A stretch of 64,000 nt of DNA, taken from assembly GCF_027744825.2 (NCBI RefSeq), contig NC_071345.1, positions 17,330,001 through 17,394,000 on the forward strand, written 5' to 3'. The stretch comes from Synchiropus splendidus. Its lineage: Eukaryota; Chordata; Actinopteri; Syngnathiformes; Callionymidae. Below are positions 11,291 through 25,302 of this stretch, piece after piece. The position numbers and the translations under genes were made by a program. Position 1 is the first letter of the stretch. The number at the start of each line of letters is the position of its first letter. The notes below the pieces were generated by a model, which searched no databases, was not told the origin of the DNA, and worked only from the letters and a program-made list of their open reading frames with translations.

Positions 11291-14200
11291 GCTCGCACAC
11301 AAAAAGAAGATCAGTTCACACTAGTTGCGGACAGACAGGAGCCAGAAATCTGTCAGTGAAGTTGACTCAAGTGCTTTCATTTTGAGCTAGAGCCATCAGT
11401 TTTTGTTCCATCTGAAAAATTGATAAATGGTCCATTAGCCTCTTTCACTTGTTCACTAAACCATGGCAGTGTTACGCCTTCTTAATCAGGGGCTTCTTCA
11501 GTGTAAAGCTATAGTGTGTTCACGACCTGGACACCCAAGTGCCTTTGAATAATCCGGTTTGTCAGAATTGTTGTCCCAGGTCCAAACGTGTGTTAGCTTC
11601 ATTGTGACATTGTGTGCAACCTTCAGTGCTCTCCCAGCAGTCTAGGATTACCCAGCATTCTCCAGTGTGCATGTGAGCCATGTTTCCTTTACTCCTCTGC
11701 AGACTCTCAATTCAATAGGAACTACAAAGGCATGTGAGAAGATGCTGGTAACAGGGCTCTAGTGGGGCCAGTGCTCTTCCACATCAGTGATAGTTATGAT
11801 GTGTAAGAGTGTGTGGGAGGTAGCTTGTCCAGTGTGTGTCCAAGATAATGAGCTCTGGCTGTTGCTTCCCTCCTCACTTGACCATCCATCTGATATTTCT
11901 CTTATCGTCATGCTGACCTCGAGCTTGCTGGTTTGATGCAGAGATCCCTTACGTCTTGTTTTTGCTTCTGGCCCAAGGGCTCCCATTGCTCATAGAAGAG
12001 TGAATATATAGACTTTGAAACAATCTAGTAAACAGTAGGGCCTGCAGACAAATTTTCAGTGACAATTTTAGACTTCTGCGTAGAGGAAGTACATCATGTC
12101 AGATGGAGTCACTTCTCACGTCTCAAAATATATGACAAGTAATGTGATTCCCAGTTAAGTTAGTTAACACCGTGATATTAATTTACTGATATACTGCTAT
12201 TTATTAGGAAGACTTTTTGGATGCAATGTTGCTGTCAATCATCTCTGTCTATGTTTCTATTACTTTCAATGCTGTCCTTTCAGCAGAATGTGACGTATCA
12301 GTCATACGAAGTCATGGCCCGGGGTGAAGAGGAAATTGCTGACAGGGTGGAACAGCTAGAGAATGAGGACATGAAGAGGAAAGGTGTGACTAGGGAGGAT
12401 GTTTAAGACAGGTTGAAGTTGAGAAGGCTGGCTAGCTGTGGCAAACCCTGGCGGAAATGTCAAAAAGGCTGAGAAGAAAATGAAGATAGGGGAAATTACC
12501 ACTTAACATAATCCAGCCTCACCTTTTTCTGACAAATGTAAGGCGATTCTTTTGTGACTCTTGTATAGTCACATCAATTCGACCGTTCTGCGGGCTGTCA
12601 TACTGTGTTTACTACCACAGAATTTGCCTCAGGCTATAACAATCAATAATAAAATGATGACTCCTATCTTGTCTTCTTCTATACACATCAGTTTACATTT
12701 TGGCCTCCTCCCAAAACCTATTTCGCTGCATGTTTCCTGAGCCACCATGTTTTTAGGGTGATAGAAGTTTTGGTAAGTATTCAGATTGAGGTACACATAC
12801 AGGTATTATACATTTATATACTACTTTCTTGCTAATTACTGCTCATAGTCAGTAATTATGGTGTTGTTTTGAGCGAACAATTTGTGACTGTACTAACGTC
12901 AAATAAAGACAAGCTTGCTGTAACAAGACAGATAGTAACTACTAACTAGTTACTATGCTGTTAATAGACGTATGTATGTAGAGACGTATACATACGTTCC
13001 GTAATCCAAAGTGTAGCCAAACTGGCTGTGATAAAGACAGTTGTATTCCTTATTCCATTATAGTTATTGCTGTGCGCTATCAAAAAAGACTGTGACCATG
13101 CAAATGTTCAATGTTTAACTGAGATGAAGATTGAAGTTCATGGGTCCGTGGTGATATTCAATTTGCGATGTTTTGTTTTGTGGTGATTCATGTGTATAAA
13201 TGTGCCCAACCATCACAGCTCTGATGTGTAGTTCCATTGTCCTGATGAGTGGGTCATAATTGCTGATGTCTTATCGGAACATTTCCACATTAGACCTTGC
13301 TGAAATTGTGGTCTGCATTATCTTGTGAGACACCGACATTTTTCCTCTGATATCACTCTCCAAGCCTCTCAGAGTGTGAATCCCATTGGCTTCCTTTTTG
13401 TTTAGCTGCCACATCTCATTGGTGCTTTGCTGGGGCACAGTGCATCCTGGGTAATTTATTTTCCACCCCTGTAAGCCGTAGGGTGAAATGTCTATAAATA
13501 ATCCCTCTGCTTTCATGGTCCATTCATGTGGAACTCCAGAAGGCATCACTCATGAAGCATGTATTTTGTCTCTCACTATCAAAGATATTCCACTGAGATG
13601 TGTAGTGAGCACTGTGATTTTAATGTTGTATACCCACTCGATCACCTCAATTAAATTGTCATCACAGCATGATACAAAAAGATTTCATTAGAATCAAGCT
13701 GCACATTTAAGAACTAGCTCCTGTTGCCAAGGATACCACCTTGCCATGTGCATTCCAATCCCATGTAGTACATTTGGACAAAGACATTCATCTATAGAAG
13801 ATGAGCGCAACATGTCCGGGCTTCTGTGCCTGTAAGTATATTAAGTGTCAGATACAAATATTAATAGATATTAAGCAATAGCTTTATGACATAGAGTCAC
13901 ATGTGTGTATTGTGATGAATACCGACATCAGTAGGTATTTCACCGTGTGTTGACAGCAAAGGTTTTAAACAATGTACTCAACTACACTTTATTGTAGATT
14001 AAGACACAATGGTAATATTTCCTCAGTGGTCCCATGATGCATTGATCTTATTGATTGTTATTGTTTCAAGTGAAAAGATTCAGTTTATATTTAATTCACA
14101 ATATCATCACAGTTTGTCTCCAGTCTTTTTTAATGATTCGATGATTTGCTGTGTTTTCTGGATTTGTGTTATAAATCCAATACATTTTTGCTGGTTCTGA

Positions 14201-17200
14201 ACACGCCTTGTGAGCAGGAGTTAGTTATGCCTGATGGTTCCTTCATAATCCTTTTCCCATGATCAAAAAATTCTGAAAATGTTATTTAACTACAGATGTA
14301 CAGAAGAGACTCATGTCCTGGACATAGCTATGCTCTAAGGGTCTTCACAAAAACCCTATGACACCCTACCAGCTGGCACAGAATATTGTGGCCATCATCA
14401 ACTCACCCCATGTGATAGCTGACCACTGTTGTAGCTTCCAGAAAATCTCCTTGAAAGTTCATCTCCTCGTCGGTATGTTGCTATCGTTTGAGGACAGCAA
14501 GGCATTGAGCTTAAGCGCTGTTCACACATTTATTGTCTACTCATAAAGCTCCCAAAGTATTTCAGAGAGGCCATAGAGCTACAAAGAAAACTGAGTCCAG
14601 CAAGCCTGAACCCTGCAATTTGCAGGGCCTTCTGGTAAACCTATCTATCTGATCCTACACAGCAACTCGAATTTGTTGGTGAATCTGGAGGCTTGACGCT
14701 TTTTAGCTGGTCTAAGGTCACAGATCCAGATCTCTGACAGAGATAATCCAAAGAAGTACTAAAAAGTATCAAAGCAGAGCAGAGCTAATGTAACCTGTCC
14801 AGACCCTCCTGAGAAATCATGCACACCTGTGTAGAGTTCCACTATGGCCGTTTCACAATGCCCGACCAGTAGTGCCAATCGACTCAGATCATGACCACCT
14901 GAGCCGCTACACAAGGGAGCTGAAGGTGGCCCTATTGCTATCCACATTGCTTTAGGGTGGAGGGCAGTAAGACCAACCACCTCTACAATGTCTGTTCCTT
15001 TCAACCAAAAATTGTTTCAGGCATTTGTTTAATATTGAATTTGAGTTGCTCAAAATGTTGTTTAAAAGATATGTGTGGCAATTTTTGCTTCTCACTTTAG
15101 TTTTCCAACTTTCAATTGTGGAATGTTCCCATACTGTTAACAGTTAACAGACAATTGGCAATCTATTGCAGCCCTAGTTAAAACAATGGGGAAGTAGCAC
15201 TACTAAACTATTTGGCCAATTGTATTTTATTATTGTATTATTATTTTCTTTTCTTTGTTTTATAGTGCATTCCATCAGGGATGTCCACAGCAACGTATCT
15301 TGCTTATTCTCTCTGGTCATACTTATCTTCATTCCTCCTTCAGTCTGTTTCTTTTCTGACTGAGGTCTGTACATGTAAGAGAATAAGACGTATCTGATCT
15401 CATCCAGTCAGCTGACATTCCCTCCAGCCATCTGTCAACTAGAGCTTTTGTTTTTTTGAGTGCTCTGAGTTCTTTGTGTCAATATGCCTCTATAATGCAG
15501 CTTTCGCTTAGAAAACTGGCATGCTGTAGGGGCAATTCAACTGCAGCCATGATATGCAATGTGCAATCTACAAAGTCACTGTGCATCTGTCTTTTTGCAC
15601 TCCAGTGCGGCAGCTGCTCTTGTAAGTGCAGTTTGAACTAGTACAATGATTGGATGATGATGGTTGGTTGGACTGCCTCATCCTGCAATTACTCTGGCAA
15701 CCAGCTCACAAACCCCAGCTCAATAAGAAGAAAATAAAAAAAATAACATGATACATGCATCATAATGAAAAAAACATAACTTATCCGTGTATGCGTAAGA
15801 TATTCTAACAAATCCAAGGTAGTGGGAAGCCACGCCACGTCGTGTATAGTCTAGGTCCTTGATTCATACTATCAGACAACAGTGGATTTTTCAATCCATT
15901 TTGCGATTTGGAAATGGGGATGGCTATAATAAAAACAGTGTTTGGGGACAATCGAGGTCTTCAAGTTATGCTTGCTATAAATACTGCTTTCAACAGGGGA
16001 GACTGGTTCTCAATGAGGATTGTTCTTCGCCCACAATTTTCCCTTTTCATCCACTCTTCTTAAGCTTTTCATGGAGGAGAATTCGATACGTCAGCTGTAT
16101 GTGGGTTTGAAACGCTTCTGCACATGATGCCATTGTGGTGGTTTTATCTTCTCCTGACCCTCAGCTCACACTGATGAGTTTGCCTCCAGAGGTGGAGTGG
16201 GCTGCTTCTGTGAAAAAGAACAAGAAAATAATTTGATGTTATTATGGTCATAAACACTGGGTCCTAGACCAGAAACTAGTGCAGATTCCTGCCTCTGTGA
16301 TTGACGTTTTTTGTGCTGACAGTGTACTGCAGTTTTCTTCATAAAGGATAAACACGATTCTCTTTGCTCGTTTTTTGTCAAAGTCCCATCCTTTTGAATT
16401 CATTTTTCATTATTTTAGAAGATTCGTACTCACTTGAAAACAGCTTTTAAACCACAGGTGAGCTGTGATTTTGGCTTGGATTGGAGTGGTCAGGTTTACA
16501 TTTCAATTAGAGCAGAATTTAATTTTGACCTGTGTTATTTAGATTAAAGCTCTTGCAGGCCAAATCAACTGACTTAGTCAGCCAAATTGGGGGCCTATAG
16601 TTTGACTCTTTTGATGTAGAACAACATACCGAGGTCTGTCTTCAATCTGCAGTGGCTCTGGTTTGTCTTCCTTTTGTCATGTCCGCTCTTCCTTGGTGAC
16701 GGTAACGGATATTAATGGAACAGATACCCCCTCTAACCAGCGACAGATATGCTGTAAGAATAAAACTTTAGAAATTAAAAACCACATAATGTCATATGGC
16801 CTCATCACCCCAGTTTTGCCTGTTGATAACATGTGTGTTTTGGTACCATAAAACATATACATTATATTCACTTTGTATGATTTGGAAAAATGCCCTTCCC
16901 TTTTGACTCTCATTTGTACACATCCCCACACTGCAGGCATAGACTGATGAATTATTGAGAAGGAAGAAGTAAGCTCTTACCGGATCACTGTTGCTCATTA
17001 AGAATATTTGTGTCTTATCCTCTCTGTAACGACGACGGCGAGATTATGTACTCAATTTCAGTGTGTCAGAAGAAAACCAAAAACTGTTACACAGATATTT
17101 CATACAACATCTTTTTTTGATTCAAAATACCAAAATGTCTTTTCTTTCGGCTTCTCCCTTCTGGGGTTGCCACAGCGGATCATCTCCCTCCGTCTCATCC

Positions 17201-20200
17201 TGTCCTCTGCTTCCTCTTCTCTCACACCTGCAAACTTCAAATGCAACCTCTAAATATCCACTGATTACTCAAGTATCTACAAACGGACTAGTGAAACTAA
17301 AATAAAGAGCGAGCGTACGCGTGGCAGGCAGCTGGACAAAATGACATGAGATGAAGCACGTAGGAGTAGCGCAGGGTGCTGATTCATCATCCCTGAGGGG
17401 ATTAACCTTTGTGTCCCTCACTCCCTGTCTCTTGTTACCTTTCTCTTTTTTCTCATCGTTCAACAGTTTCTGAAAATTCTTTCATTTTATTCAGTTATTC
17501 TCTGAAAACTCAGGAGTCTTCTCATTCCTATCACGTCGATTAATGAAGTTTTGGTCGTGAATGGGTGATTTATCTTCACTCCGTGGTGTCTACAAAACTG
17601 GTGAATAAAGTTGGAAGAACCTCCTTATTCTTACCTGCTTTAATTTGCACAATGTAATTTCTGTAAACATGGATGAAAGAGATGCAGTATTGAAATAATT
17701 TGTCAGCTCTTTTAGGCTCTTTTCGGTAAAGGCCCATACATTTGAGGTCACAAAATTGTGACGCCATTAAAATACTGCCCAAGCCTTTTGTGACCCGATG
17801 ACTGATAATTTTACAAATGTATTATTAGAATGTTGCCTGACAGTTTTACTCGCTGTCTACAGAAATTAAAAGTCAATTTTAAGTTAAATCTATTTCGCCA
17901 CAGCATTCTGCATACATCATCAGACTCTGCTCGATTTGTTTCCAGTTGGCCACTCTGAATGAGTAATTCCAAGATCCTCCTCTGACTGAGTGAAGATATA
18001 ATCTCGCCATATGGTCTACTTACTGCCCGGCGATCATCTACCAAAGAGATATGTCTGGAAAACTTTCCACCCAGATGCTTCAGCCAGTGTTTTCTCATGT
18101 GTGGTCGCGACCATTGCATGACCAGTTGCACGACGCAGACGATAGTATTACCTTCGTGTACATCTACATGTTTGAATGTAAATGCATTTTAACAAAACTT
18201 AGCCAATAATATGTTAGAAATGCGGTGCAGGTGGACTTTTAAGTGAAGAATACATTAATAAATTACAGGGTTTCCTGCACTGCCTTTGGCAGCCGCATTG
18301 GTTGTGTGCTGTCAATGTTCTGTCTCAGGCCAACTCCTCGGTCAGTTGTTATGCTCTCCCTGCAGCACAATATTTGTTTGTTGTTGTTATGACAACTGAG
18401 CCGCCTTGTGCTTTCAGCATTTCCAGTCAAGGGTTGTCACAGTTTCCTCCACCTGAGCCTATCTTGTGCGGCCTCCCTAGTCAGACCTGTCATCTTCATA
18501 TCCTCCTTTATCACGTCCGCAAACCTAAGTGGTTGTCTTCCTCTCTTTCATTTGCCTTCTACTTTCATTTCTGCCATTTTTTGAACATCATTATGTGTCT
18601 AAACTGTGAGCTTGGTCTCCTTCATCCTGTCTCCAAGAATCCCTCTGATATACTTGTTTTTAATCTTGTACTTCCCAGTCTCTGAACTGAGCCTAGTATT
18701 GTTTTGCAAATCATGCTAACTTTATTATCTGTACAATATTGACGTCTCATGACCTCATGGCTTGTTTCCTTGAATTCAGTCGTGCATCAGAAGTGTAATC
18801 ATTTCTAGAATGGAGCAATAGTATTTTAATGTGTCAGTATTTCTCTTTTTCCTTTTACAATTTTTCCTTATTTTGTTCATTTTTTGAGCATGACATCAGA
18901 CATGGCAGCATCCTAATATCCGTGTTTTTGGTCAAAGATTTGTGATTGTCTCATCAGAGCTGCACCAGAAGGCAAATAACACTTTTCTATCGTGATCATC
19001 GCATCCCTGAGGTGATAAATCCTTGTTCTGATTGCTGTGGAATATTCCACTCACTCTTTGCTACCAATTTTAATAGCAGACTGCAGATATGATCGAAAGC
19101 CTCTGCAAGTGTGACTCACACCGTCAATGGTAGTGCGAGTGATCGAGCACTGCTGGAGAAATCATTGTTTTTCAAAATTGCACATATAGATAGATGTCTA
19201 ATGTGACTTTAGTGATTAACATCATTTTTTTCTTTCATATAAGGACTCAATTTTAGCATTCTTCATCTGCGTCCCATTTCTCCCTTCATTTCTTCATGCG
19301 CTGTCTCTCTGATATAGTGATTTCTAATCTTCATCCTAGTCACTCCCTGTCAAACCCTTGAGCATTGTCTTTGTCTCAGAGCCACTGTCTCTTACCCACA
19401 CAGGGAGGTCTCACTACTTTGCTATAGTACTTCCTATTACACATGATGTGTGTAGTCTAATGCTGTTATGTTTTATTGTTTTGAATAAGATTCAGCTGTG
19501 CAAAACACCAGGCATCACACTGCTGTATCACGATGAGCAATCCATCAGTCTCCAATCATTCTCTGCTTTCACTTCACCGTGTCAAAAGTCAAACCTCCCT
19601 GCTACCATCCATCATTTGACAGCCTGTTCCTATTTCCCCTTGCAGACTTGATCCAGGCCACCCAGGACACCAATGTGAACGTCCCACAGATGGCCGACAC
19701 GCTGATGGAGAGGGCAGGCAATGCCAGCTGGGTTGTTGTTTTCAAAGCCCTGATTACAACACACCACCTCATGGTGCACGGCAACGAGGTTAGCTTGTGG
19801 CACTCATGACAAAACTCATTACAGAATGGGTAACAAAGTGTTGCTGGTATAACTTAGACTATGTGTTGTGTTTGTTCTCCCACAGACTCTCTTATTCAAT
19901 AGACTAGATTTTTATTTTTTTATTAGATTTTACACACCGATCCACTGACCACTGCTCAACATCAGCCGAGAGCCAAAACTGCAGAGCAGCAGAGTGAGGC
20001 AGGCAAACATAAGTAGGTCAGCACTGGGCAAGGACACAGGAGCTCAATGAACCATCAAATGTTCTGAGCACTGCTGTATCAGGAAAGTCACTGGTTATCT
20101 TCAGGAGTGTTAAGCACAGCTTAGCCAGCTAACATCATTCAACACCCTGTGGTGTTTGTGCATGGAGTTTTAAACACAAATGCTGCACATTTCGGTCAGT

Positions 20201-23200
20201 GCAGTTGATTTTTGGAATGGAGTGGAGTGGGATTGCTTACATTTTATCTTATGTATCTTAAGTTTTTTCAACAGTCTTGGGCTCATCTTCATTACTGTTA
20301 AGTCTTATATCTTCACTATTATAATAATGCATATATGAGTGTTTGGCTTCAAAATGTAAGTACATACCATCTGTCAATTGCCATAATTTTTTTCTACAAA
20401 TATAGTTGGATATAAATCCAATATTATTTATGCTACCACAAACTCTGTATCTGTACAGTGTGCCTGTATATATAATGTGGTATAGCCTGAAAAGATTGCA
20501 TTCATTGAAGGAGGATGGAAAGAACTTGGGTTGCTGAGTGATGTGGAGAATACAAACTATCTGAGGAAAGAGGGAACATTACTCATCAATACTCCAGGGA
20601 AGATGTTTCATTCCTCATCTCACTTAATTGTGAAAGTGCTGCTCTAAACAAGGATTGGTGTGTTTGTGTGTGTGAGACACAGAGAGAGCGAACAACAGTT
20701 AGAACAACCTGATTTATGTTTCCTGGGGTTGTCTGAGTCGAATTTAAATTCTAGCAGCAATGAAGTTGTGGGATAATGTTGAAGGAAGTCTTGGAGGAAA
20801 CTAGGGTCAGTTCTGTGGTATAGAACATAGACATTTAGAATAAATATACACACACCAACTGAAATATCATGTATAAAGATTCATCATATGTATTACTCTG
20901 TGTGTCATACTGATGAAGAAAATTGTGACCCCTTTTTCCCTGTTTTTTTTCCAGAAATTCCTGCAGTTTTTGTCATCAAGGAACACATTGTTCAATCTCA
21001 GCAACTTCCTCGACAAAACAGGCTCACATGGTGGGTGTTTTTGTTGTCTCTCCATCTTTTACTTATCCTGGATGATAAGTAATTTTCTATCTCTATCTAG
21101 TCAAGTCTTTCCAGTTATGCTTGTATTCTCCTGCTTGTCGTCATGGTAACCATATTAGTTTTTAAAAAGGCATAATAAGTTAGTTTTCTTTTATGAATGT
21201 CTTCCTTTACTTTTGTGGACAGTGGAGAAAAAAAAACACACATTTATCTGCGGCACTGATTTGTTGGCTAATTGTTTTGTAAGGTTGAATTTGTTCACCT
21301 CTAGTCTCGTGTCAATCATTCTCCAAGCCTATCACAGACACACACATATCCATTTGCACTACAATGCAGCACCCGTCTGGCCACCCATTTCAGCAATTAG
21401 CTGAAATGCTGAGCGAATGGGTGATATTTTTGTTGCCAATCAGCAGAAAGTGATGAAAATACAATGACTTGCATTGTGTAGGTGACATATCATAATGCAT
21501 TCTAAACATATCCTCACTGAAATAATTGTTTTTTTTTAATATGTGACATAAACACACATAAGTTGTTTACAATCCAACAGAGAAAGATGCCTTTATATGC
21601 TGAGTGCTGTGCTTCTTCATCTCAAAATTATGATTTCTGAATTGATCACCCCGTGGACAATGTATGATGTATTTGAAACTCACTTGAAGATAAATACACT
21701 GTTGTGTATTATATGTCTCTTCTCCTCTTCAGGGTATGACATGTCCACATTCATCAGACGCTACAGTCGCTATCTCAACCAGAAGGCTTTCGCCTACAGG
21801 CAGATGTCATTCGACTTTGTCCGGGTCAAAAAAGGGTACAGTACACCTCACACTGTCCTCCCACTGCACTTCATTCAGTCCTATTGATCTTTATTCTTTA
21901 AAAAGGTTTAGTTTAGCTTGGTTCGGAACGAGGCACTCTATTTGTGTCCACAGTTGTATCACGCTTCTTGGGGGTCAGTTGAGAGTTCTTGCGTAGGACT
22001 TTGATACCTTCAGACAGGCATTGGTCCAAATAAAGACTTTTAACGCAGATATTAGTCATCCTTGAGTCGTGGAACGCTCTGTTTGGCTGCTTGATCAAGC
22101 TGGCGCTGAAAATGTCTACACTACATTGGTGAGGAGACGGATAATGTGTCTCACTGTAGCAGACTGAGAAATTGGACATGACAGATTCAATGGCAGGCTT
22201 AACGGCATGATACTTTTTTCCTGGCCTTATGTGCTAGAGAAGAAGTCCCCTTGCACATCTTTGAAGTGATATCAAGTAAAACAACTATATTTTCACAACT
22301 TTTTTTGTATTTTTTGTATACTGTATTTTACTTGTGAATTTACACCATTTTGAAGATGCTTGATCATTGACCAACATCTACCTGTTGCAGAGCTGAGGGA
22401 GCCATGAGGACAATGACAGTGGAGAAGCTGTTAAAAGGAATGCCCACCTTGCAGGGTCAAATAGATGCATTGCTGGATTTTGAAGTGAGTAACATCTACT
22501 GAGATGAACTCTCTACAAGGTTGCCAGAGTGGAGATGCAGCTACAAATATGTACTACATCTAAAACATTCAGCTGAAGATCAAGTTCTCTTTTTAAGACA
22601 GTAGCAAGATCCCTCAGTTTCAAGATGATGATGATGTCATTTTTCCAAAAGGTCCATGCACCAGAGCTGAACAACGGAGTGATAAATGCCTGCTTTCTGC
22701 TCCTCTTCAAAGACCTGATCAAGTTATACGCCTGCTACAATGATGGGATCATCAATCTGCTAGGTATGAGGATTCATGAAAACTCCAACACTGATAATAT
22801 ATGAAATATCATGTGGTACTGTGCAATATTGAGGTTTGGTTTTTAAATATCCATTTGTTTTAGAAAAATTCTTCCAGATGAAGCGAAGTCAGTGTAAAGA
22901 TGGCTTGGAGATCTATAAAAGATTTCTAACAAGAATGACGCGGGTTTCAGAATTCTTCAAAATCGCTGAGGTAAGCTTTTAATGAGACTTAGCTGGTCTT
23001 CTACTCACTCTGATTCCTCAATGTGCCTTTTTATTTGCAGCAAGTGGGGATTGACAAAAATGACATTCCAGAACTCACTCAGGTAAGTGCGTGTTTTTTT
23101 TAATACTACTGTATAGAAACGTGTATTTACCTGCCCACTACTGAGTAGTCTCCATTTCAATGGTCTTTCATTGAGCTCACCGGCAGTCAACTCCATTCCT

Positions 23201-25302
23201 ACGGTGATTGACAGCCTGTTGTGTTTTCACCTCCAGAGATGCAGAATGATCATTCAAGCAGAGAGTGTGAGTAGAGCTCACAGCAAGCTTTGGGGAACAA
23301 GCAGCTTAGGCAGGGTCAACAATGGTGCACTATGCAGAGCCAGCTGAACCTTGAGTAGGCAGACTTCTCAGGCAATATGTGTGGATTGGAGAAGCTGAGC
23401 AATGCTGCTGGCCAGGCAGCAGCTAAAGTGTTCTGCTCTTAAATGCTTGGAGATTACAACAGATGTGCTTTGCATGAATACCTTGCTACGACACTGGTGA
23501 TGAGTTAGGCCTTTTCTTCTTCAGGAAGATATCAACATTCTTTTATAGTGGGTTCCACCTCCTCTCAGGTGACTTGAATGGTAGCATAATAGCTGGCAGT
23601 GGCTGAGAGCTTAACTTCTCATGCATCTAGTAGGCATGTGCTTATAATATTTATCCAGCAAACGTAGTATATTAAATATAAATTATATTATTTTGCCTTA
23701 AAAGTCAGTGATTGTTTTAACCAAAGATCGTGTTTTAGAAATGTATTTACCAAGCCTACTACTATTACCGAGCCACAAACTAATGCAATCGCTCAGCAGC
23801 ATTCTCTTATTACACACATGGTAGAATTCTCTCACATGTGGGAACATATACTTCTCTTGCTGTCCTCTGTTGTCATGCTGCTGAGACACACAATTATGTA
23901 ATCTGATAATAATAATAATTCATGGCCCCAACATTTGGAAACGCAAACCGCATGTAACTCACTTTGTAATTAACCACTATATCTATGTCATTTGATCATC
24001 TTTGTTAACAGCATTATCATAAATATAATAGATGTGAAAAGAACAAATTCTAGGGATGACAAAAAATAATTCATAATTGAACATGTAATGTGTTTTTATA
24101 TGTTTTCATCTTTTATAATTGGGGAAAAATCCAACCATCATTAGACCCGGGGTGACCAAAGTGATTTTTATATGTTTTAAATGTGTTTTTGAACATTCAT
24201 TTTATATTTTGCTTCAAATTGACCTATGTATTCTGTTCATCAAAGCTCTAATATAAGAGTAGTTACTGACTTCAACTCTTCTGTTCAGGCAATCTGTGTT
24301 CATCATTAGTCACGGCATATCTGCGACACCCATAAATCGAGATAACAAGATATTTAACCGGCGCTCACCCTGCAGTCTAGATGTCGTCTTTAACAACCAT
24401 ATGCTGCTCAATATCTGTGTCGTGATTAATGTGTGACTGCTTACAGACTACATCAATCTCCTTGAAAGCTTAAAACATTTTCAGGATTGCAGAACTGTCG
24501 CAGCCAAATTCATAAAGCCATTAGCATCTGCATTACCAAAATGGAATTACATTGCATTTTAATGTGATGCGTCATCACTTATGAGCACTAGATATCTGTC
24601 GTAACAGGGATTGTTTAAATCCCTGCAGCGCCGCGACCATCACGCTTAGGTTGGTGTGGCTTCTGTTTGTTTTATTGGTCTTTTATCTGACACTGCAGAA
24701 AGAAATTATAACTCTCTGTTCAGCTTCGAGGCGAGATCTTTGTAAGCTGATAAATGAAGGAAATGGAGCTGAGTATTTAGGGAAGGGATAAATTACATTT
24801 ACAAATTTGCCCTTGCCTCTTTGAAGAAGCTGGAAGATTATTATGCTGTCCGTTTGACTGCATGTCAGACGATGGTTATGTCCAATTTGGGCCAGTGGCG
24901 CATGCAGCTGAGTACTGTGGCTGATGGATATACTCTTCTTTCCGTATGTTATTGAATTAGTGTGGCATGATTCTGGGAAAACATACTGTACGTTGAGATT
25001 CTAATCATCTTCCGATAATTATTGACGTTATTCCGACATATTATAATCTCGTTTTAGAAATTCACAGGAAAGAATGGAGGAGGCAGTGAGGGCACAAAGC
25101 CCAATAAAATATCAGCCATTCAAGAGTAAGATAAACTATTTAATATTGTTGAGGATAACACAAAAAAAGGTCACCAATGAAGTCATCGAATGTAAAGATG
25201 CATATTCAATCGCTGACTCACTGACTCTCTCATTTTGAAGGCCCCTGAGAGCCTGCTGGAGTCCCTGGAGACCCATCTCAACACCCTGGAAGGCAAGAAG
25301 CC
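6008..25302 (+). CDS. snap91: snap91 exons 1-9: ANTH lipid-binding domain (residues about 1-290)
   Basis: These nine exons encode the ANTH domain. The phosphoinositide-binding lysines are K38-K39-K40-H41 in PKKKHLE, exactly where mammalian AP180 has them; exon 1 ends inside codon 44 (Y). Strongly conserved blocks follow: [15 protein letters not shown] and HHLMVHGNE (exon 2), [17 protein letters not shown] (exon 3), [19 protein letters not shown] (exon 4), [15 protein letters not shown] (exon 5), [16 protein letters not shown] (exon 6), [18 protein letters not shown] (exon 7), [14 protein letters not shown] (exon 8) and [18 protein letters not shown] (exon 9). Intron 1 is about 13.5 kb, by far the largest; introns 2-7 are 70-1,170 bp. 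Confidence 0.93.

Larger units (their letters stand above)
6138..19645 (+). other. snap91: snap91 intron 1 (13.5 kb)
   Basis: I see no exon in it. It holds a TATC tetranucleotide run just after the donor (6150-6198), a TA array (9835-9913), a CA array (11253-11289) and three degraded retroposon-like fragments (12270-12490, 17131-17250, 18385-18690). The short open frames scattered through it lack recognisable domains. It probably carries regulatory sequence, but none can be named with confidence. Confidence 0.6.

Noticed and set aside
6377..19600. Many 60-90 aa open frames within snap91 intron 1
   Set aside because: Lengths are what random AT-rich DNA gives; none has a known motif, paired splice sites or conserved neighbours.
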